DNA from: Candidatus Omnitrophota bacterium
GTDB lineage: Bacteria; Ratteibacteria; UBA8468; B48-G9; JAFGKM01
Direction: 5' to 3'
Assembly (NCBI GenBank): GCA_016928555.1
Contig: JAFGKM010000061.1
Span: 1-54,764 of the forward strand
Length of the DNA: 54,764 nt
Position numbers and translations under genes: made by a program. Positions 1-8,870 of the stretch are shown here, one piece after another. Each line of letters starts with the position of its first letter. The stretch's first letter is position 1. The notes beneath the pieces are model-generated. The model saw nothing but the letters and a program-made list of their open reading frames with translations, was not told the origin of the DNA and did no database searches.

Positions 1-492
1 CTGCCAGTCCCACCTTCTTGAAAACCCGTTGAAAGCGATGTTTATCTGCACAATCCTTCCCAGCACGCCTGACTTTATCACTTTTTTTACCTGCTGGAAA
101 TACGGCGCGTACCTTGACTGCTGGAAGATAGACAGAACCTTGCCGTTTTTTTTCGCCGCTGCAATCAGGATGTCCACCTCTTTCGCCTTTCTTGCCAGCG
201 GCTTGTCGCAGAGCACATTAAATCCGGCATTAAGTATCTGCTTTGTCACCGGTACGTGCATATGGCTGGGCAGGGCGTTTACGAATAAATCAATGTCTTT
301 TCTTGCAAGCATCTTCTTGTAATCGGCATAGACGTCGCACCCGTACTCTTTTGCCGCTCTGTCCCTCCTGTCCTTGAGCAGGTCGCATGCCGCAACTATC
401 TCGTATTTATCCTTTACCTGGTTTAGATAAATACCGTGTATATCCCTGCCGCTGCGTCCCTGTCCGAGAATTCCAACCCTGACTACTTTCAT
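1..492 (-). CDS. Gfo/Idh/MocA family oxidoreductase, N-terminal part (cut by window edge)
   Basis: The reading frame is open to the window edge; the visible 164 codons begin MKVVRVGILGQGRSGRDIHG. This is the Rossmann NAD(P)-binding start of Gfo/Idh/MocA oxidoreductases, with the variant glycine motif GILGQGRSG. Further on comes DLFVNALPSHMH and then CDKPLARKAKE, matching the conserved E/D-K-P segment of the family. The C-terminal substrate domain is missing only because the window ends. Family members oxidise or reduce sugars and inositols with NAD(P). It lies about 135 bp downstream of a GH4 glycosidase on the same strand, which fits sugar catabolism. The exact substrate cannot be told. Confidence 0.85.
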   Translation of the reverse strand, partial: MKVVRVGILGQGRSGRDIHGIYLNQVKDKYEIVAACDLLKDRRDRAAKEYGCDVYADYKKMLARKDIDLFVNALPSHMHVPVTKQILNAGFNVLCDKPLARKAKEVDILIAAAKKNGKVLSIFQQSRYAPYFQQVKKVIKSGVLGRIVQINIAFNGFSRRWDWQ

Positions 493-510
493 CTTTTTAT
501 CCTCCGTGTG

Positions 511-589
511 CCCCCCTCACCTTAATCCTCTCCCCTTTTCTCCTCCTCCTTCTCCCCTCGGGGAGAAGGTTGGGATGAGGGGGAGAGGG
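511..589. repeat. Palindromic intergenic repeat, family R1
   Basis: C-rich left half (CCCCTCACCTTAATCCTCTC) and G-rich right half ending GGATGAGGGGGAGAGG form an imperfect long inverted repeat around TCTCCCCTCGGGGAGA. The same family recurs near 10763, 14889, 23784, 25293, 48233 and 53086. Confidence 0.8.
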
Positions 590-627
590 AAAAAAGAGAG
601 GAGGTAATTGTTATGTGTACTGTGTTG

Positions 628-2001
628 TCAAAAACTCCATTTTCCGTTAAACTGTGGAAGATAGTCTCTGAATGCCTCAAAAAAATCATCCGCTATTTTT
701 GCCGCAATATCCGGGCCCGGTATCAACGGGTCGTTTGCAAGCGCGCATACGGCCATATCTTTGTTGCCCATCAGGCCGGCCTCTGTTATCATCTCCTGGT
801 TGGGTATGTGCCTCATTATGTACTGGTCGAGCGGATGGGGAAGTTTTCCCACTGCAAGCGGATGTATGCCGTCCCCGTCAAGATAAGCAAGTGTTTCCAC
901 CACCGCTTCACGGGGCAGGTTGTCTATCTGTCCGATGTTGGGGAGATTCAAAGGAGTAATAAGCGGTTCTCCTTTACCGGAAAGCGCGGCAATAGTTCTG
1001 TCAGCGTGTTCATGGGAATGTTTCAGAAAGAGAGGCGTTTTTCCTTCAAGCATGGCCTTGCATTTCTTTCCCCTGTCCTCCCTGCTTCCGGTTCTTGCGA
1101 AGGTGTGTGCTTTAAGTCCCTTGTGTAAAAATCCCCAGCGTCTCGCCTCTTCCTCGGTCCGCAGGTAGTGAGGAAAAAATTCTGCAATGTGTGAATCGCC
1201 CGCAGCGGGCATGAATCCGCATCTTTCAAAGAGGTCAAACTTCACCTTCTGGCTCGGCGCAACGCCGCCGGCCCTCGCAAGCTCTTCGTTGACGACCTGC
1301 GGCCCCAGCGGCTTGAAGTGTTCATGGTCGCGGATGTAGTTTTTCATGAGAGCAAGCCCGTCTTGTCCCTTTGTTGTCATGCTAAGAATCCATATCAGGT
1401 GGTTGATGCCTGCCATTGAGAGGGTGATGTCTTTTTCCCAGTCGATTCCTAAGAAGTAGTCAACATGGAGCATAAAACCCTGAAGTTCATGGCATATGCC
1501 CATTGAGCGCACCGGGCTTGCTTTCTGCAGTGTCCTGGTTAATACGGTCATGGGGTTGGAATAATTCATGAACCAGGCGTTCGGCGCCAGTTTTTCCACC
1601 TTGCGGATTATATCTGTTACCACGGGGATGTTGCGCAAAGCCCTGCTCCACCCTCCCGGCCCGACAGTATCGCCTACCAGCTGCAGGACTCCGTGCCGGG
1701 CCGGAATTTCCATGTCAATGTCATCTGCCCACCTGCCGCCGGTAGAGATTGTCAGCCCGACAAAATCAGCTCCGGGCAAAGAGGGATCCAGGTCAATAGA
1801 GCCTTCTATTTTCAAATCCGCCTTAAGTTCAGCAGAAATTTTTTGACAGAGAGGAACAACTGTTTTGAGCGGTTCAGGATCAATATCCTGCAGGATTATA
1901 TGCGCGCCCTTGAGCGATGGAGTGCAGGCTATATCGGTTATCAGCGTATGCGTCCATCCGTAACTGCCGCCTCCGATAAGAACGAATTTAATATTATCCA
2001 T
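628..2001 (-). CDS. GH4 family NAD-dependent glycosidase (alpha-glucosidase/alpha-galactosidase type)
   Basis: About 457 residues from the chosen ATG at 2001, the usual GH4 length. Seen: N-terminal Rossmann motif GGGSYGWT, the conserved YSNPM, the metal-site motif ICHEL (Cys plus His) and GINHLIW with the second metal His. GH4 enzymes cleave glycosides by an NAD+ and Mn2+ dependent oxidation-elimination mechanism in the cytoplasm. The CHE-type metal motif is nearer non-phosphorylated alpha-glucosidases and galactosidases than the 6-phospho-glucosidases, so an alpha-glycoside substrate is likely but unproven. I chose 2001 rather than the upstream TTG/ATG (2028/2025) because AAGGA lies six bases before it. 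A GH36 alpha-galactosidase occurs at 44083. Confidence 0.9.
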   Translation of the reverse strand: MDNIKFVLIGGGSYGWTHTLITDIACTPSLKGAHIILQDIDPEPLKTVVPLCQKISAELKADLKIEGSIDLDPSLPGADFVGLTISTGGRWADDIDMEIPARHGVLQLVGDTVGPGGWSRALRNIPVVTDIIRKVEKLAPNAWFMNYSNPMTVLTRTLQKASPVRSMGICHELQGFMLHVDYFLGIDWEKDITLSMAGINHLIWILSMTTKGQDGLALMKNYIRDHEHFKPLGPQVVNEELARAGGVAPSQKVKFDLFERCGFMPAAGDSHIAEFFPHYLRTEEEARRWGFLHKGLKAHTFARTGSREDRGKKCKAMLEGKTPLFLKHSHEHADRTIAALSGKGEPLITPLNLPNIGQIDNLPREAVVETLAYLDGDGIHPLAVGKLPHPLDQYIMRHIPNQEMITEAGLMGNKDMAVCALANDPLIPGPDIAAKIADDFFEAFRDYLPQFNGKWSF

Positions 2002-2167
2002 AGAGGTTCCTTTTCCTTTTGCCATCAAAAATTTATTAGTGAATGTTATGCGCAGGAGAAGATTTTGTCAAGTTTTTTGCAATTTCAGGCGGTTTATTGT
2101 AAATTATACGGGTGCGATGAAAAAAGCGATATAATCTGACGGATACAATTAAAAAGCTTGGTGTATT

Positions 2168-2371
2168 ATGAACAACAAAGGGCAAAAGGCGATTGTTATG
2201 AGAGGAGAAGATAAAGAAAAGCTGCGCAGGGTGCTGTTTCGGGGAAAAGAGCAATTTCATAAAATACAGGCAAAACTGCCATTTGAAGAAAAAATAACAT
2301 TGCTTATTGAATTGCAGAAAATAGCCTCTGAAATAAGGCCTTCGGAGAATAGAATTGTGTGGAAAGTTTGA
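2168..2371 (+). CDS. Small uncharacterised protein upstream of atpF
   Basis: A 67-residue, highly charged and probably helical protein with the segment AKLPFEEKITLLIELQKIAS near its C-terminus. I do not recognise a named family. It ends 15 bp before the likely atpF start and shares its strand, so it may be co-transcribed, although it is not a known ATPase subunit. The Shine-Dalgarno is weak at the first ATG; an internal ATG at 2198 has AAGG upstream and is an alternative start. A TATAAT at 2130-2135 could be part of a promoter, but I see no good -35 box. Confidence 0.5.
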   Translation: MNNKGQKAIVMRGEDKEKLRRVLFRGKEQFHKIQAKLPFEEKITLLIELQKIASEIRPSENRIVWKV

Positions 2372-2386
2372 AATTCGGTGATATTG

Positions 2387-2683
2387 ATGGAAAAAAAGAT
2401 AGGGTTTATAGGGGATTCAGCTTCAATTGAATTTTTCAAAGTGTTCGGGGCGGAAATCTTCCCTGTCCATACACAGGAAGAGGCATTCAGCGCAATTGGG
2501 AAACTTAACATTTCCGAATACGCGATGGTATTTATCACCGAGGAGGTTTTTGACAGGGAGCGGTTTCAACGATACATGATGGACAAGAAACTGCTGGTGA
2601 TACCGAGTTTAAAGTCGAAGGAAGGCAAGGGGTATCAGATTGTGGAGGAGCTAATCAGGAAAGCGACCGGTATGAAAGGATAA
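2387..2683 (+). CDS. atpF: V/A-type ATP synthase subunit F
   Basis: About 98 residues starting [18 protein letters not shown], then [18 protein letters not shown], a segment [11 protein letters not shown] and a basic end with [10 protein letters not shown]. This is the small flavodoxin-like fold of subunit F, a central-stalk protein that contacts subunit D in the A3B3 rotor of V/A ATPases. An in-frame GTG lies nine bases upstream at 2378, but the ATG at 2387 fits the family start better. It ends four bases before atpA, the normal F-A order. The other subunits (I, K, E, C, B, D) are absent from the window. Confidence 0.85.
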   Translation: MEKKIGFIGDSASIEFFKVFGAEIFPVHTQEEAFSAIGKLNISEYAMVFITEEVFDRERFQRYMMDKKLLVIPSLKSKEGKGYQIVEELIRKATGMKG

Positions 2684-2687
2684 GCAT

Positions 2688-4439
2688 ATGGATAAAGGGA
2701 AAATAATAAAGGTGAGCGGCCCGCTGGTTCAGGCGGAAGGCATGAAGTCGTCCAGGATGTACGATGTGGTTCAAGTCGGGGAAGACAAACTGGTCGGCGA
2801 GATAATACGTTTAGACGGCGAAACGGCATCCATACAGGTATACGAAGAGACCGAGGGTTTGAAGGTAGGCGACCCTGTTTTTGATACCGGAGCGCCTCTT
2901 ACGGTTGAACTCGGGCCGGGACTGCTTACAAACATATTTGACGGCATACTGCGGCCCCTATCCCGGATAGAGAAGAAAGGCGATTTTATTTTCAGGGGGA
3001 TACAGATGCCCGCCCTTGACAGAGAGAAAAAATGGGAGTTTGTTCCGGCTGTTAAAAAAGGCGACAGGGTTGAGGGAGGGGATATTGTAGGGGAGGTTCA
3101 GGAGACTGCTATCCTCGTCCACAGGATAATGGTTCCCCCGGGAGTAAAGGGCGAGATTTCAGACATCAAAAAAGGCAGTTTCACGGTTGAGGAAGAGATA
3201 GGCAGGATAAAAACGGAAGATAAAGGTGAAGAACCTCTTTATCTTATGCAGAAATGGCCTGTACGCATGAGGCGTCCGGTAAGGGGCAAGAAGCCTCCTT
3301 CAGAGCCGCTTGTCACCGGACAGAGAGTCATAGACACCCTCTTCCCCGTCCTCAAGGGCGGGACCGCCTGCATCCCCGGACCTTTTGGCTCAGGAAAAAC
3401 GGTTGTCATGCAGGCTGTGGCGAAGTGGGCGGACTCGCAGGTTGTTGTTTATATCGGCTGCGGGGAGAGAGGCAACGAGATGGCGGACGTCCTTATGGAG
3501 TTCCCCGAGCTGAAAGACCCGGCTTCGGGCAGGCCCCTTATGGAAAGGACCGTCCTTATCGCAAATACGTCAAACATGCCGGTTGCCGCCAGAGAGGCAT
3601 CCATATACACGGGGATTACCCTGGGCGAATACTTCAGAGATATGGGATATTCCGTCGCGCTCATGGCTGATTCCACAAGCAGATGGGCCGAGGCGCTAAG
3701 GGAGATTTCCGGAAGAATGGAGGAGATGCCCGGGGAAGAGGGCTATCCTGCGTACCTGGGGACAAGCGTGGCGTCTTTCTATGAAAGGGCGGGACGGGTT
3801 GTGTGCCTTGGTTCGGAAGACGGAAAAGAAGGATCTCTTTCTGTGATAGGGGCAGTCAGTCCTCCGGGAGGAGATTTGACCGACCCTGTGGTACAGATGA
3901 CCCTGCGGGTGGTGAAAGTTTTCTGGGGTTTAGACGACCGGCTTGCCTACCAGCGGCATTTTCCTGCCGTCAACTGGCTTACAAGCTATTCCTTATACGA
4001 AGAGAACATAAAACCGTATCTGCATAAGGAGATTGCGCCTGATTTTACGGATATAAGGCATGAGGCGCTTTCAATCCTTGAGAAGGAAGCGGAATTAAAC
4101 GAAATAGTCCGGCTTGTAGGGATGGAAACCCTCTCCGTGCAGGACCGCCTCATACTTGAAACCGCCCGTTCAATCAGGGAGGATTTCCTCCACCAGAGCG
4201 CTTTTGACGAGAGGGATGCCTTTACTACGTTGAGGCGGCAGTACAGGATGCTCAAGGTTATACTTCTTTTCCATCATCTTGCCGCGGATGAACTTCAAAA
4301 GGGCACTGCCCTGGAAAAGATTATGGAGATGTCCGTGCGGACCCATATAGTAAAGATGAGGTATATCGCCCCGGAGGAGACGGAAGGGGAGTTTGATAAG
4401 ATAGAGGAGGAAATAAGAGGCGCCTTCCCCGTCACTTGA
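2688..4439 (+). CDS. atpA: V/A-type ATP synthase catalytic subunit A
   Basis: The 583 residues match the full length of V/A-type A subunits and exceed F-type alpha/beta subunits because of the family-specific non-homologous region. P-loop GPFGSGKT is at residues 231-238, GCGERGNEM carries the catalytic Glu at about 260, and [17 protein letters not shown] and [11 protein letters not shown] are the family signatures. It hydrolyses or makes ATP on the catalytic A sites of the A3B3 head at the membrane. AAAGGA precedes the start. Its stop codon overlaps the 3' end of the convergent hypF by 8 bp, so the operon ends here without subunit B or D. The remaining subunits must be encoded elsewhere if the enzyme works. 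Confidence 0.95.
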   Translation: MDKGKIIKVSGPLVQAEGMKSSRMYDVVQVGEDKLVGEIIRLDGETASIQVYEETEGLKVGDPVFDTGAPLTVELGPGLLTNIFDGILRPLSRIEKKGDFIFRGIQMPALDREKKWEFVPAVKKGDRVEGGDIVGEVQETAILVHRIMVPPGVKGEISDIKKGSFTVEEEIGRIKTEDKGEEPLYLMQKWPVRMRRPVRGKKPPSEPLVTGQRVIDTLFPVLKGGTACIPGPFGSGKTVVMQAVAKWADSQVVVYIGCGERGNEMADVLMEFPELKDPASGRPLMERTVLIANTSNMPVAAREASIYTGITLGEYFRDMGYSVALMADSTSRWAEALREISGRMEEMPGEEGYPAYLGTSVASFYERAGRVVCLGSEDGKEGSLSVIGAVSPPGGDLTDPVVQMTLRVVKVFWGLDDRLAYQRHFPAVNWLTSYSLYEENIKPYLHKEIAPDFTDIRHEALSILEKEAELNEIVRLVGMETLSVQDRLILETARSIREDFLHQSAFDERDAFTTLRRQYRMLKVILLFHHLAADELQKGTALEKIMEMSVRTHIVKMRYIAPEETEGEFDKIEEEIRGAFPVT

Positions 4440-6804
4440 TGGAATGCATCGCGATTGCTGCCTGGCCTGCAGATATGCAGGCGTCGTTTGACGGCAGGCG
4501 GCTGTGGATATAGACTTTAAATCCCGCCTTCTTCAGTTTCCCGCAAACCATATCCAGCAGAAGAATATTCTGGAATACTCCGCCCGATAAAACTGCTACA
4601 GAAATATTCCTTTCCTTCTTTATTCTTTTACAGCTTTCTGTAATTATTTCTGCAACGCCCCCGTGGAATCTGTAAGAAATCATGCCTGCGGATACGCCTT
4701 TTTCCGTATCGGTTACAACCTCTCTTATCAGCGGCGAGGGGTCAATAAGCAGTTTCTCCTTAAATCCCCCCTTTGAAAAAGGGGGGTGCGGGGGGATTTG
4801 GATTGGTTTTATGCCGAACCGATACGGCGAAGGTTTTTTATGATTTTTTCCCGCTGCCATCTCCAGCTCAATCGCCGCCTGAGCGTCGTAGGTTATTTCA
4901 TTGCGTATCCCGGCTATGGCCGAGACTGCGTCAAAAAGCCGCCCCATGCTTGAGGCGGGCGGGCAGTTTACATTATTTTCCAGCATCTCTTTCACTGCGG
5001 ACACCCTCTTTTTATCAATTTGCTCCAGAAAAGGTATTTTCAGCCGGTGGAAATCACTGCCGTACGCCCTGTGCAGGAAAGCCGCGCCGCTTCTCCAGAC
5101 CTCGGTTATCGCCTTTTCTCCTCCCGGCAGTTGGGTGTAATCAAGAAAGGCAAGCCTTTCATATCCTTGGTAATCGGCGAGCATAATCTCAGCGCCCCGT
5201 ATGTCCCCGTCTTCTCCGTACCCGGTTCCGTCCATGGCAATTCCTATGACCTTTTTATTCTTCAGTTGGTTTTCAATCATGCACGAGGCGATATGGGCGT
5301 GGTGGTGCTGAACTCCTATCGCCGGCAGTTTTTCTTTTTTCGCCGTTTCAAGGGCAAACTGTGTTGTTATGTAGTCCGGATGCAGGTCGTATGCGATTAC
5401 CTCAGGCCGGAAACCGAACAGCGTTTTTAAATGGGCGTACGAATCCCTGTAAAAATCAAGAGATTCCATGCTGTCAATCGTGCCTGTGTGCTGGCTGGTG
5501 ATTATTTCCCTATTTCTTCCGAAAGAAAATGTGTTCTTCTCCTGCGAACCGGCGGCAAAGACCTCTTTTTTGAAGGATAAAGGCGTTGGGAGGGGGTCAG
5601 GGGTATACCCGCGGGCTTTGCGCAGTATCTGCATACTGCCCGAAGGAATTGCTTTCACAATGGAATCGTCGCAGCCGTTATGTATATCGCGGTTGTTTGT
5701 CAACACATAATCGGCAAGAGCCGAGAGTTTGGATAGAGACGTATCATCATCTCTGAAGATGATGGGTTCGCCAGCGATATTGGCGCTTGTGGCGATGATA
5801 ACCTCAAAGCCGCCGGCTGAAAAGAGCAGGTGGTGTACCGGCGCATAAGGGAGAAAAAAGCCGAGATATTTGTTGAATGGGGCAATCTTTTCGGGCAGAT
5901 TGCATGCTTTTCTTTTCTTCAGTATCACCACGGGCGTCTGCGATGAAGAGAGTATCTCTTTTTCAGCTTTGTTTAAGATGCAGTATTTTCTTACGACGGA
6001 CAGGTCTTTTGCCATCAGGGCGAAGGGTTTGTCCCCCCTCTTTTTTCTTTCCCTCACTTTTTTGACTGCCCCGGCATTTTCGCCGTTGCATACCAGGTGG
6101 TAGCCGCCTGTCCCCTTCACTGCGACTATCTTCCCCCCTTTTATCAGTTTTGCGGCATTTGTTATGGATTCTATGCCGGCAGCTACCGTTTTTCCGCCTT
6201 CCAGAAGCTGGAATTCCGGTCCGCAGGCAAAACAGCAGTCCGGCTGGGCGTGAAACCGCCTGTCTAAAGGGTTGATGTATTCCGCGTAACAATCAGGGCA
6301 CATCATAAACCGCTCCATCGTGGTATTTTTCCTGTCGTAAGGCAGGTTTTTAGTGATGGTGAAGCGCGGCCCGCAATCGGAGCAGTTGATAAAAGGGAAG
6401 AGATGCCTCCTATCCCGAGCTGAAAACAATTCTTTCAGGCATGCAGGGCAGGTTGCTATGTCCGGAGAAACTTCTGTCGTTATTTTCCCGGCAGACCTGC
6501 TTTTTTCTATCCTGAACCCCTTTTTTTCTCCTTTCAGTGGAAGAGAATAAACGAGAGAGATATGTTTGATTACGGATTGTTTGGGAGGATGGTATTTTAC
6601 ACTGTCCAGAAACTTTTTAATGTCGGAGGATTCACCCTCAACCTCAATATAGACGCCCCCCGATGTGTTTACCGCAAAACCCGTCAGGTTATTTTCAACG
6701 GCATACCTGAAGACGGCAGGTCGGAACCCCACCCCCTGCACCCGCCCTTCAATGCCAATCCCTACCCTCTGCCTGTTGCCGCTCAACGATATTTTTCCAC
6801 GCAT
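4432..6804 (-). CDS. hypF: Carbamoyltransferase HypF, [NiFe] hydrogenase maturation
   Basis: HypF makes the thiocarbamate on HypE that supplies the cyanide ligands of the [NiFe] active site. The 790 residues show all domains in order: acylphosphatase (about 14-100, [10 protein letters not shown]), zinc fingers with C119/C122, C141/C144, C169/C172 and C191/C194, a YrdC-like domain (about 210-390), and a Kae1-like domain with [11 protein letters not shown] and [13 protein letters not shown]. It starts six bases after the flavodoxin stop, so the two are probably co-transcribed. Oddity: a palindromic repeat is read in frame as about 13 residues (near 669-681) and adds [15 protein letters not shown] to the protein. 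hypC, hypD and hypE are not in the window. Confidence 0.97.
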   Translation of the reverse strand: MRGKISLSGNRQRVGIGIEGRVQGVGFRPAVFRYAVENNLTGFAVNTSGGVYIEVEGESSDIKKFLDSVKYHPPKQSVIKHISLVYSLPLKGEKKGFRIEKSRSAGKITTEVSPDIATCPACLKELFSARDRRHLFPFINCSDCGPRFTITKNLPYDRKNTTMERFMMCPDCYAEYINPLDRRFHAQPDCCFACGPEFQLLEGGKTVAAGIESITNAAKLIKGGKIVAVKGTGGYHLVCNGENAGAVKKVRERKKRGDKPFALMAKDLSVVRKYCILNKAEKEILSSSQTPVVILKKRKACNLPEKIAPFNKYLGFFLPYAPVHHLLFSAGGFEVIIATSANIAGEPIIFRDDDTSLSKLSALADYVLTNNRDIHNGCDDSIVKAIPSGSMQILRKARGYTPDPLPTPLSFKKEVFAAGSQEKNTFSFGRNREIITSQHTGTIDSMESLDFYRDSYAHLKTLFGFRPEVIAYDLHPDYITTQFALETAKKEKLPAIGVQHHHAHIASCMIENQLKNKKVIGIAMDGTGYGEDGDIRGAEIMLADYQGYERLAFLDYTQLPGGEKAITEVWRSGAAFLHRAYGSDFHRLKIPFLEQIDKKRVSAVKEMLENNVNCPPASSMGRLFDAVSAIAGIRNEITYDAQAAIELEMAAGKNHKKPSPYRFGIKPIQIPPHPPFSKGGFKEKLLIDPSPLIREVVTDTEKGVSAGMISYRFHGGVAEIITESCKRIKKERNISVAVLSGGVFQNILLLDMVCGKLKKAGFKVYIHSRLPSNDACISAGQAAIAMHSIK
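4762..4800. repeat. Palindromic repeat family R2, inside hypF
   Basis: AATCCCCCCTTTGAAAAAGG continues into GGGGTGCGGGGGGATTT. The stem is CCCCCCTTT with its complement AAAGGGGGG. It lies fully inside the hypF coding frame without a stop codon. A near-identical copy lies at 19652-19702 in a non-coding gap. Confidence 0.85.
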
Positions 6805-6810
6805 TGGTGA

Positions 6811-7245
6811 TTATAATGCGGCAAGGAATTTCATTACGGTCTCTTCAAGCAGTTTACGTGCTTTAGAATCAGGAGAGTTCTTGATGAGCACCGGCTCGGC
6901 CGCCTTTTTGAAGTTGAAACTCTGTGCGATTCTTTCCACACTGTCTATAGCTTTTCCTCCTCCTCCGTGTGTCACGAAAGCAAAATAGGGCTTGTCTTCC
7001 ACCTTTCCTCTTGAAGGATACAAAGTCCTGTCAAAAAAATCCTTCAGCCCTCCTGCCATGTAACTGAAATAATCCGGAGTTCCTATTGCAATGCCGTCAC
7101 ATTCAAGCAAATCCTTTAAGTCCGCCTCCAGTCCTGTTTTCATGACCGCCTTATGCCCTGTTGATTCAACCGCCTTTTTCACAATTTCCGCCGCTTCTTT
7201 AGTGTTTCCTCCGAGCGAATAATAAACTATCAAAATCTTTGCCAT
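6811..7245 (-). CDS. Flavodoxin
   Basis: A 144-residue single-domain flavodoxin, a soluble FMN-bound electron carrier. The FMN phosphate loop is YYSLGGNTKEAA near the N-terminus; GIAIGTPDYFSYMAGGLKDF and VTHGGGGKA follow as the other isoalloxazine loops. A strong AAAGGAGGT lies six bases before the start. hypF follows six bases after the stop, which suggests an operon and perhaps an electron carrier tied to hydrogenase metabolism; that role is inferred from position only. Confidence 0.92.
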   Translation of the reverse strand: MAKILIVYYSLGGNTKEAAEIVKKAVESTGHKAVMKTGLEADLKDLLECDGIAIGTPDYFSYMAGGLKDFFDRTLYPSRGKVEDKPYFAFVTHGGGGKAIDSVERIAQSFNFKKAAEPVLIKNSPDSKARKLLEETVMKFLAAL

Positions 7246-7297
7246 TTAAAACCTCCTTTATCCCGAACTTTCCTTGATAATCTTTCCAAGTGAGAGG

Positions 7298-7675
7298 TTA
7301 TGATTTTACTCTTTCCACCGACACCTTCTCCCCCGATTTCACTTTCTCCAATTCTTTGTAGTCCGGAACCATCTTTCCCACCACCTCTACGGTGCTTGCA
7401 GGGATGGGCTTTTCACCGTCGCTCATGGGCGTCGGTCCAAAAAAGAGACACAGACACCTGCCTTCAGGCCAGTATGCGATATCCCCCTTTTCAACCTCGT
7501 TGACAGGGTTTTCAATGGCGGATTTTACCGGTATCTCAAAGTAAATCTCTTTTCCCCATGTGCTCGCCCTGACATTGAAAGGCAGTGCATCATATATCCT
7601 GCCGGCAAGCGAAGACTCCTTCATCTCCCCCTTAACCACCATTGCCCCCGCCTTTATTAAAATTTCCTTTCCCAT
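7298..7675 (-). CDS. Cyclophilin-like fold protein (DUF369 / TM1367-like)
   Basis: About 125 residues from the chosen ATG at 7675. Segments such as GRIYDALPFNVRASTWGKEI, EVEKGDIAYWPEGRCLCLFFG and TPMSDGEKPIPASTVEVVG match the small cyclophilin-like beta-barrel family, whose function is unknown. A longer reading from ATG 7720 would begin inside an R3 repeat palindrome; AAAGGG placed before 7675 makes the shorter start better. It precedes flavodoxin and hypF on the same strand. Confidence 0.8.
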   Translation of the reverse strand: MGKEILIKAGAMVVKGEMKESSLAGRIYDALPFNVRASTWGKEIYFEIPVKSAIENPVNEVEKGDIAYWPEGRCLCLFFGPTPMSDGEKPIPASTVEVVGKMVPDYKELEKVKSGEKVSVERVKS

Positions 7676-7703
7676 TTTTCCCTTTATCGGACATCTTTTT
7701 TTT

Positions 7704-7725
7704 GTAGCGGTGGCATTCATGCCAC
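7704..7725. repeat. R3 repeat palindrome
   Basis: GTAGCGGTGGCATTCATGCC followed by AC. GTGGCATTCATGCCAC is a nearly self-complementary hairpin with a GTAGC tag. Other copies lie at 10895, 33327 and 53129; the last two are full inverted pairs of tags. Confidence 0.75.
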
Positions 7726-7741
7726 TGAAAACTGTTAGATA

Positions 7742-8080
7742 TTATGCAGCAATCAATTTTTGTAATTCAGACAGAAATTTTCCTTCTTTGTTTCGGGGTA
7801 TCAAAAGAGGAACAAAATCATAATCAAGGGTTTTTGCCATCCTTGCTATTCTTGATATTGTTGCAGTCTTAATTCCTCCGGAGTTCAAATCACGGGAAAT
7901 ATTGCTTTTGGAAGTTCCCATCGCTTTTGCCAACTGCGACAATGTCCATCCCTTTTTTTCTATTGCGCTGAGAACCTGCACTTCAAGTTCAAATACAGGA
8001 TATTCTCTTTCAAACTTCTCCCTGAACTTTCTATCAGCCATTTTCTTTTCAAAAAGGCTTTTGTTACTTTCCTTTTTCAT
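7742..8080 (-). CDS. Helix-turn-helix antitoxin, HigA-like (XRE family)
   Basis: The 112 residues carry a Cro/C1-type helix-turn-helix in the middle (GWTLSQLAKAMGTSKSNISRD, about 50-70), the usual DNA-binding domain of HigA-type antitoxins. The start overlaps the end of the upstream toxin gene by 17 bp, the toxin-first order typical of higBA. It should neutralise the toxin and repress the shared promoter. The candidate operator is the palindrome at 8503-8520. Confidence 0.82.
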   Translation of the reverse strand: MKKESNKSLFEKKMADRKFREKFEREYPVFELEVQVLSAIEKKGWTLSQLAKAMGTSKSNISRDLNSGGIKTATISRIARMAKTLDYDFVPLLIPRNKEGKFLSELQKLIAA

Positions 8081-8486
8081 AGTATACTCCCTCCTTTATT
8101 CTGCGAATATAATCTTCCTTATATTTTATAGCCGCCTTCAATTTTCCTTTGTCCTGTTTAGTCATTTGTTGAGCGTTCTTTCTGTAAGCATTTGTGACGA
8201 TGATTTTTCCTCCCCTGAACATAAATGAAAAAAATCTCTTATCTGCCGGCTTGAAAGCATAAATCTGTTTTTCTTTGTCTTCTATATTGTACATGGTTTT
8301 AGGCAGATATTCCTCGCGAGGAGCATCTGCCAAATATTTAACCATATAAAGAAATCTGTTTTGCACTCGTTCTTCTATCCTGAGGAAGTATTCATATCCC
8401 GGGATTTTTCCTTGTTCTGTATAATACCACTCAACTGTATATGTTTGCCCTTCATAAATTATGTAATTGTCAGGATATTTACGCAT
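8064..8486 (-). CDS. RelE/HigB-type mRNA interferase toxin (Gp49-like)
   Basis: About 140 residues from ATG 8486. The central block QIYAFKPADKRFFSFMF, then GGKIIVTNAYRKNAQQM, and the lysine-rich end match phage Gp49/HigB-like toxins, which cut mRNA at the ribosome. I prefer ATG 8486 over ATG 8510: a -35/-10 pair (TTGACA, 17 bp, TAACCT) ends near 8501, which would place 8510 upstream of the transcript start. No clear Shine-Dalgarno precedes 8486, so the message may be nearly leaderless. The antitoxin follows with an overlap. Confidence 0.78.
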   Translation of the reverse strand: MRKYPDNYIIYEGQTYTVEWYYTEQGKIPGYEYFLRIEERVQNRFLYMVKYLADAPREEYLPKTMYNIEDKEKQIYAFKPADKRFFSFMFRGGKIIVTNAYRKNAQQMTKQDKGKLKAAIKYKEDYIRRIKEGVYYEKGK

Positions 8487-8500
8487 CGTTTTGTAACAGC

Positions 8501-8529
8501 AGGTTATCATATAAGATAACTTTTGTCAA
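8501..8529 (-). promoter_or_regulatory. Promoter and operator of the HigBA-like pair
   Basis: On the minus strand TTGACA (8524-8529), 17 bp and TAACCT (8501-8506). A perfect inverted repeat GTTATC-6-GATAAC (8503-8520) fills the spacer, as expected for autorepression by the antitoxin. The -10 box is poor, so this is only a candidate. Confidence 0.5.
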
Positions 8530-8870
8530 GTTTTAGATAATGTTGATTTTTCGGCATCGGGATAGAGTATATCAAGCGCGTTTTGGAATTCAATGGTTTT
8601 TTGGAGGGAGGTGGCGATTTTGCAGTAGTGAATAATATCTCTTCGTAGGAGAGAGGCCTCCCTTTGCGGTCTTTGAGCCACTTGTCCATAACCTGATACC
8701 CGCCTATCTGGTAGGTCCATACTCCTTTTTCTATCCCTTCAAAGTATTGGGCTCCGTTGATGTAAACCCTCTTTTCCCAGGTAACCTTCCAGAGAGGAAT
8801 AGTAGCTTTCTTCTGTTGCATCTCCCTGCCGTGCCTTTTCAAATATCTTTTTAAGATAGGTTTTTATCAT
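8526..8870 (-). pseudogene. Remnant of a type ISP-like restriction-modification enzyme (N- and C-terminal ends only)
   Basis: From ATG 8870 a 43-codon frame reads MIKTYLKKIFEKARQGDATE and then ESYYSSLEGYL, which resembles the start of type ISP-like fused restriction-methyltransferase proteins. It runs directly into another frame reading VYINGAQYFEGI, VWTYQIGGYQVMDKWLKDRK and LSYEEI, which resembles the C-terminal end of the same family. After one more frameshift the text continues IHYCKIATSLQKTIEFQNAL until a stop at 8526. About 115 codons remain of a protein that normally has many hundreds, so the centre has been deleted and the ends are frameshifted. The start overlaps the mazF 3' end by 20 bp, so the enzyme once followed the MazEF-like pair. 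Confidence 0.72.

Noticed and set aside
613-1128. Long plus-strand reading frame opposite the GH4 gene
   Set aside because: It is antisense to a well-supported GH4 gene and has no recognisable protein features.
8507-8842. 111-codon reading frame taken as a small intact gene
   Set aside because: Its middle matches the end of a large restriction enzyme and continues in another frame, so it is part of a pseudogene.
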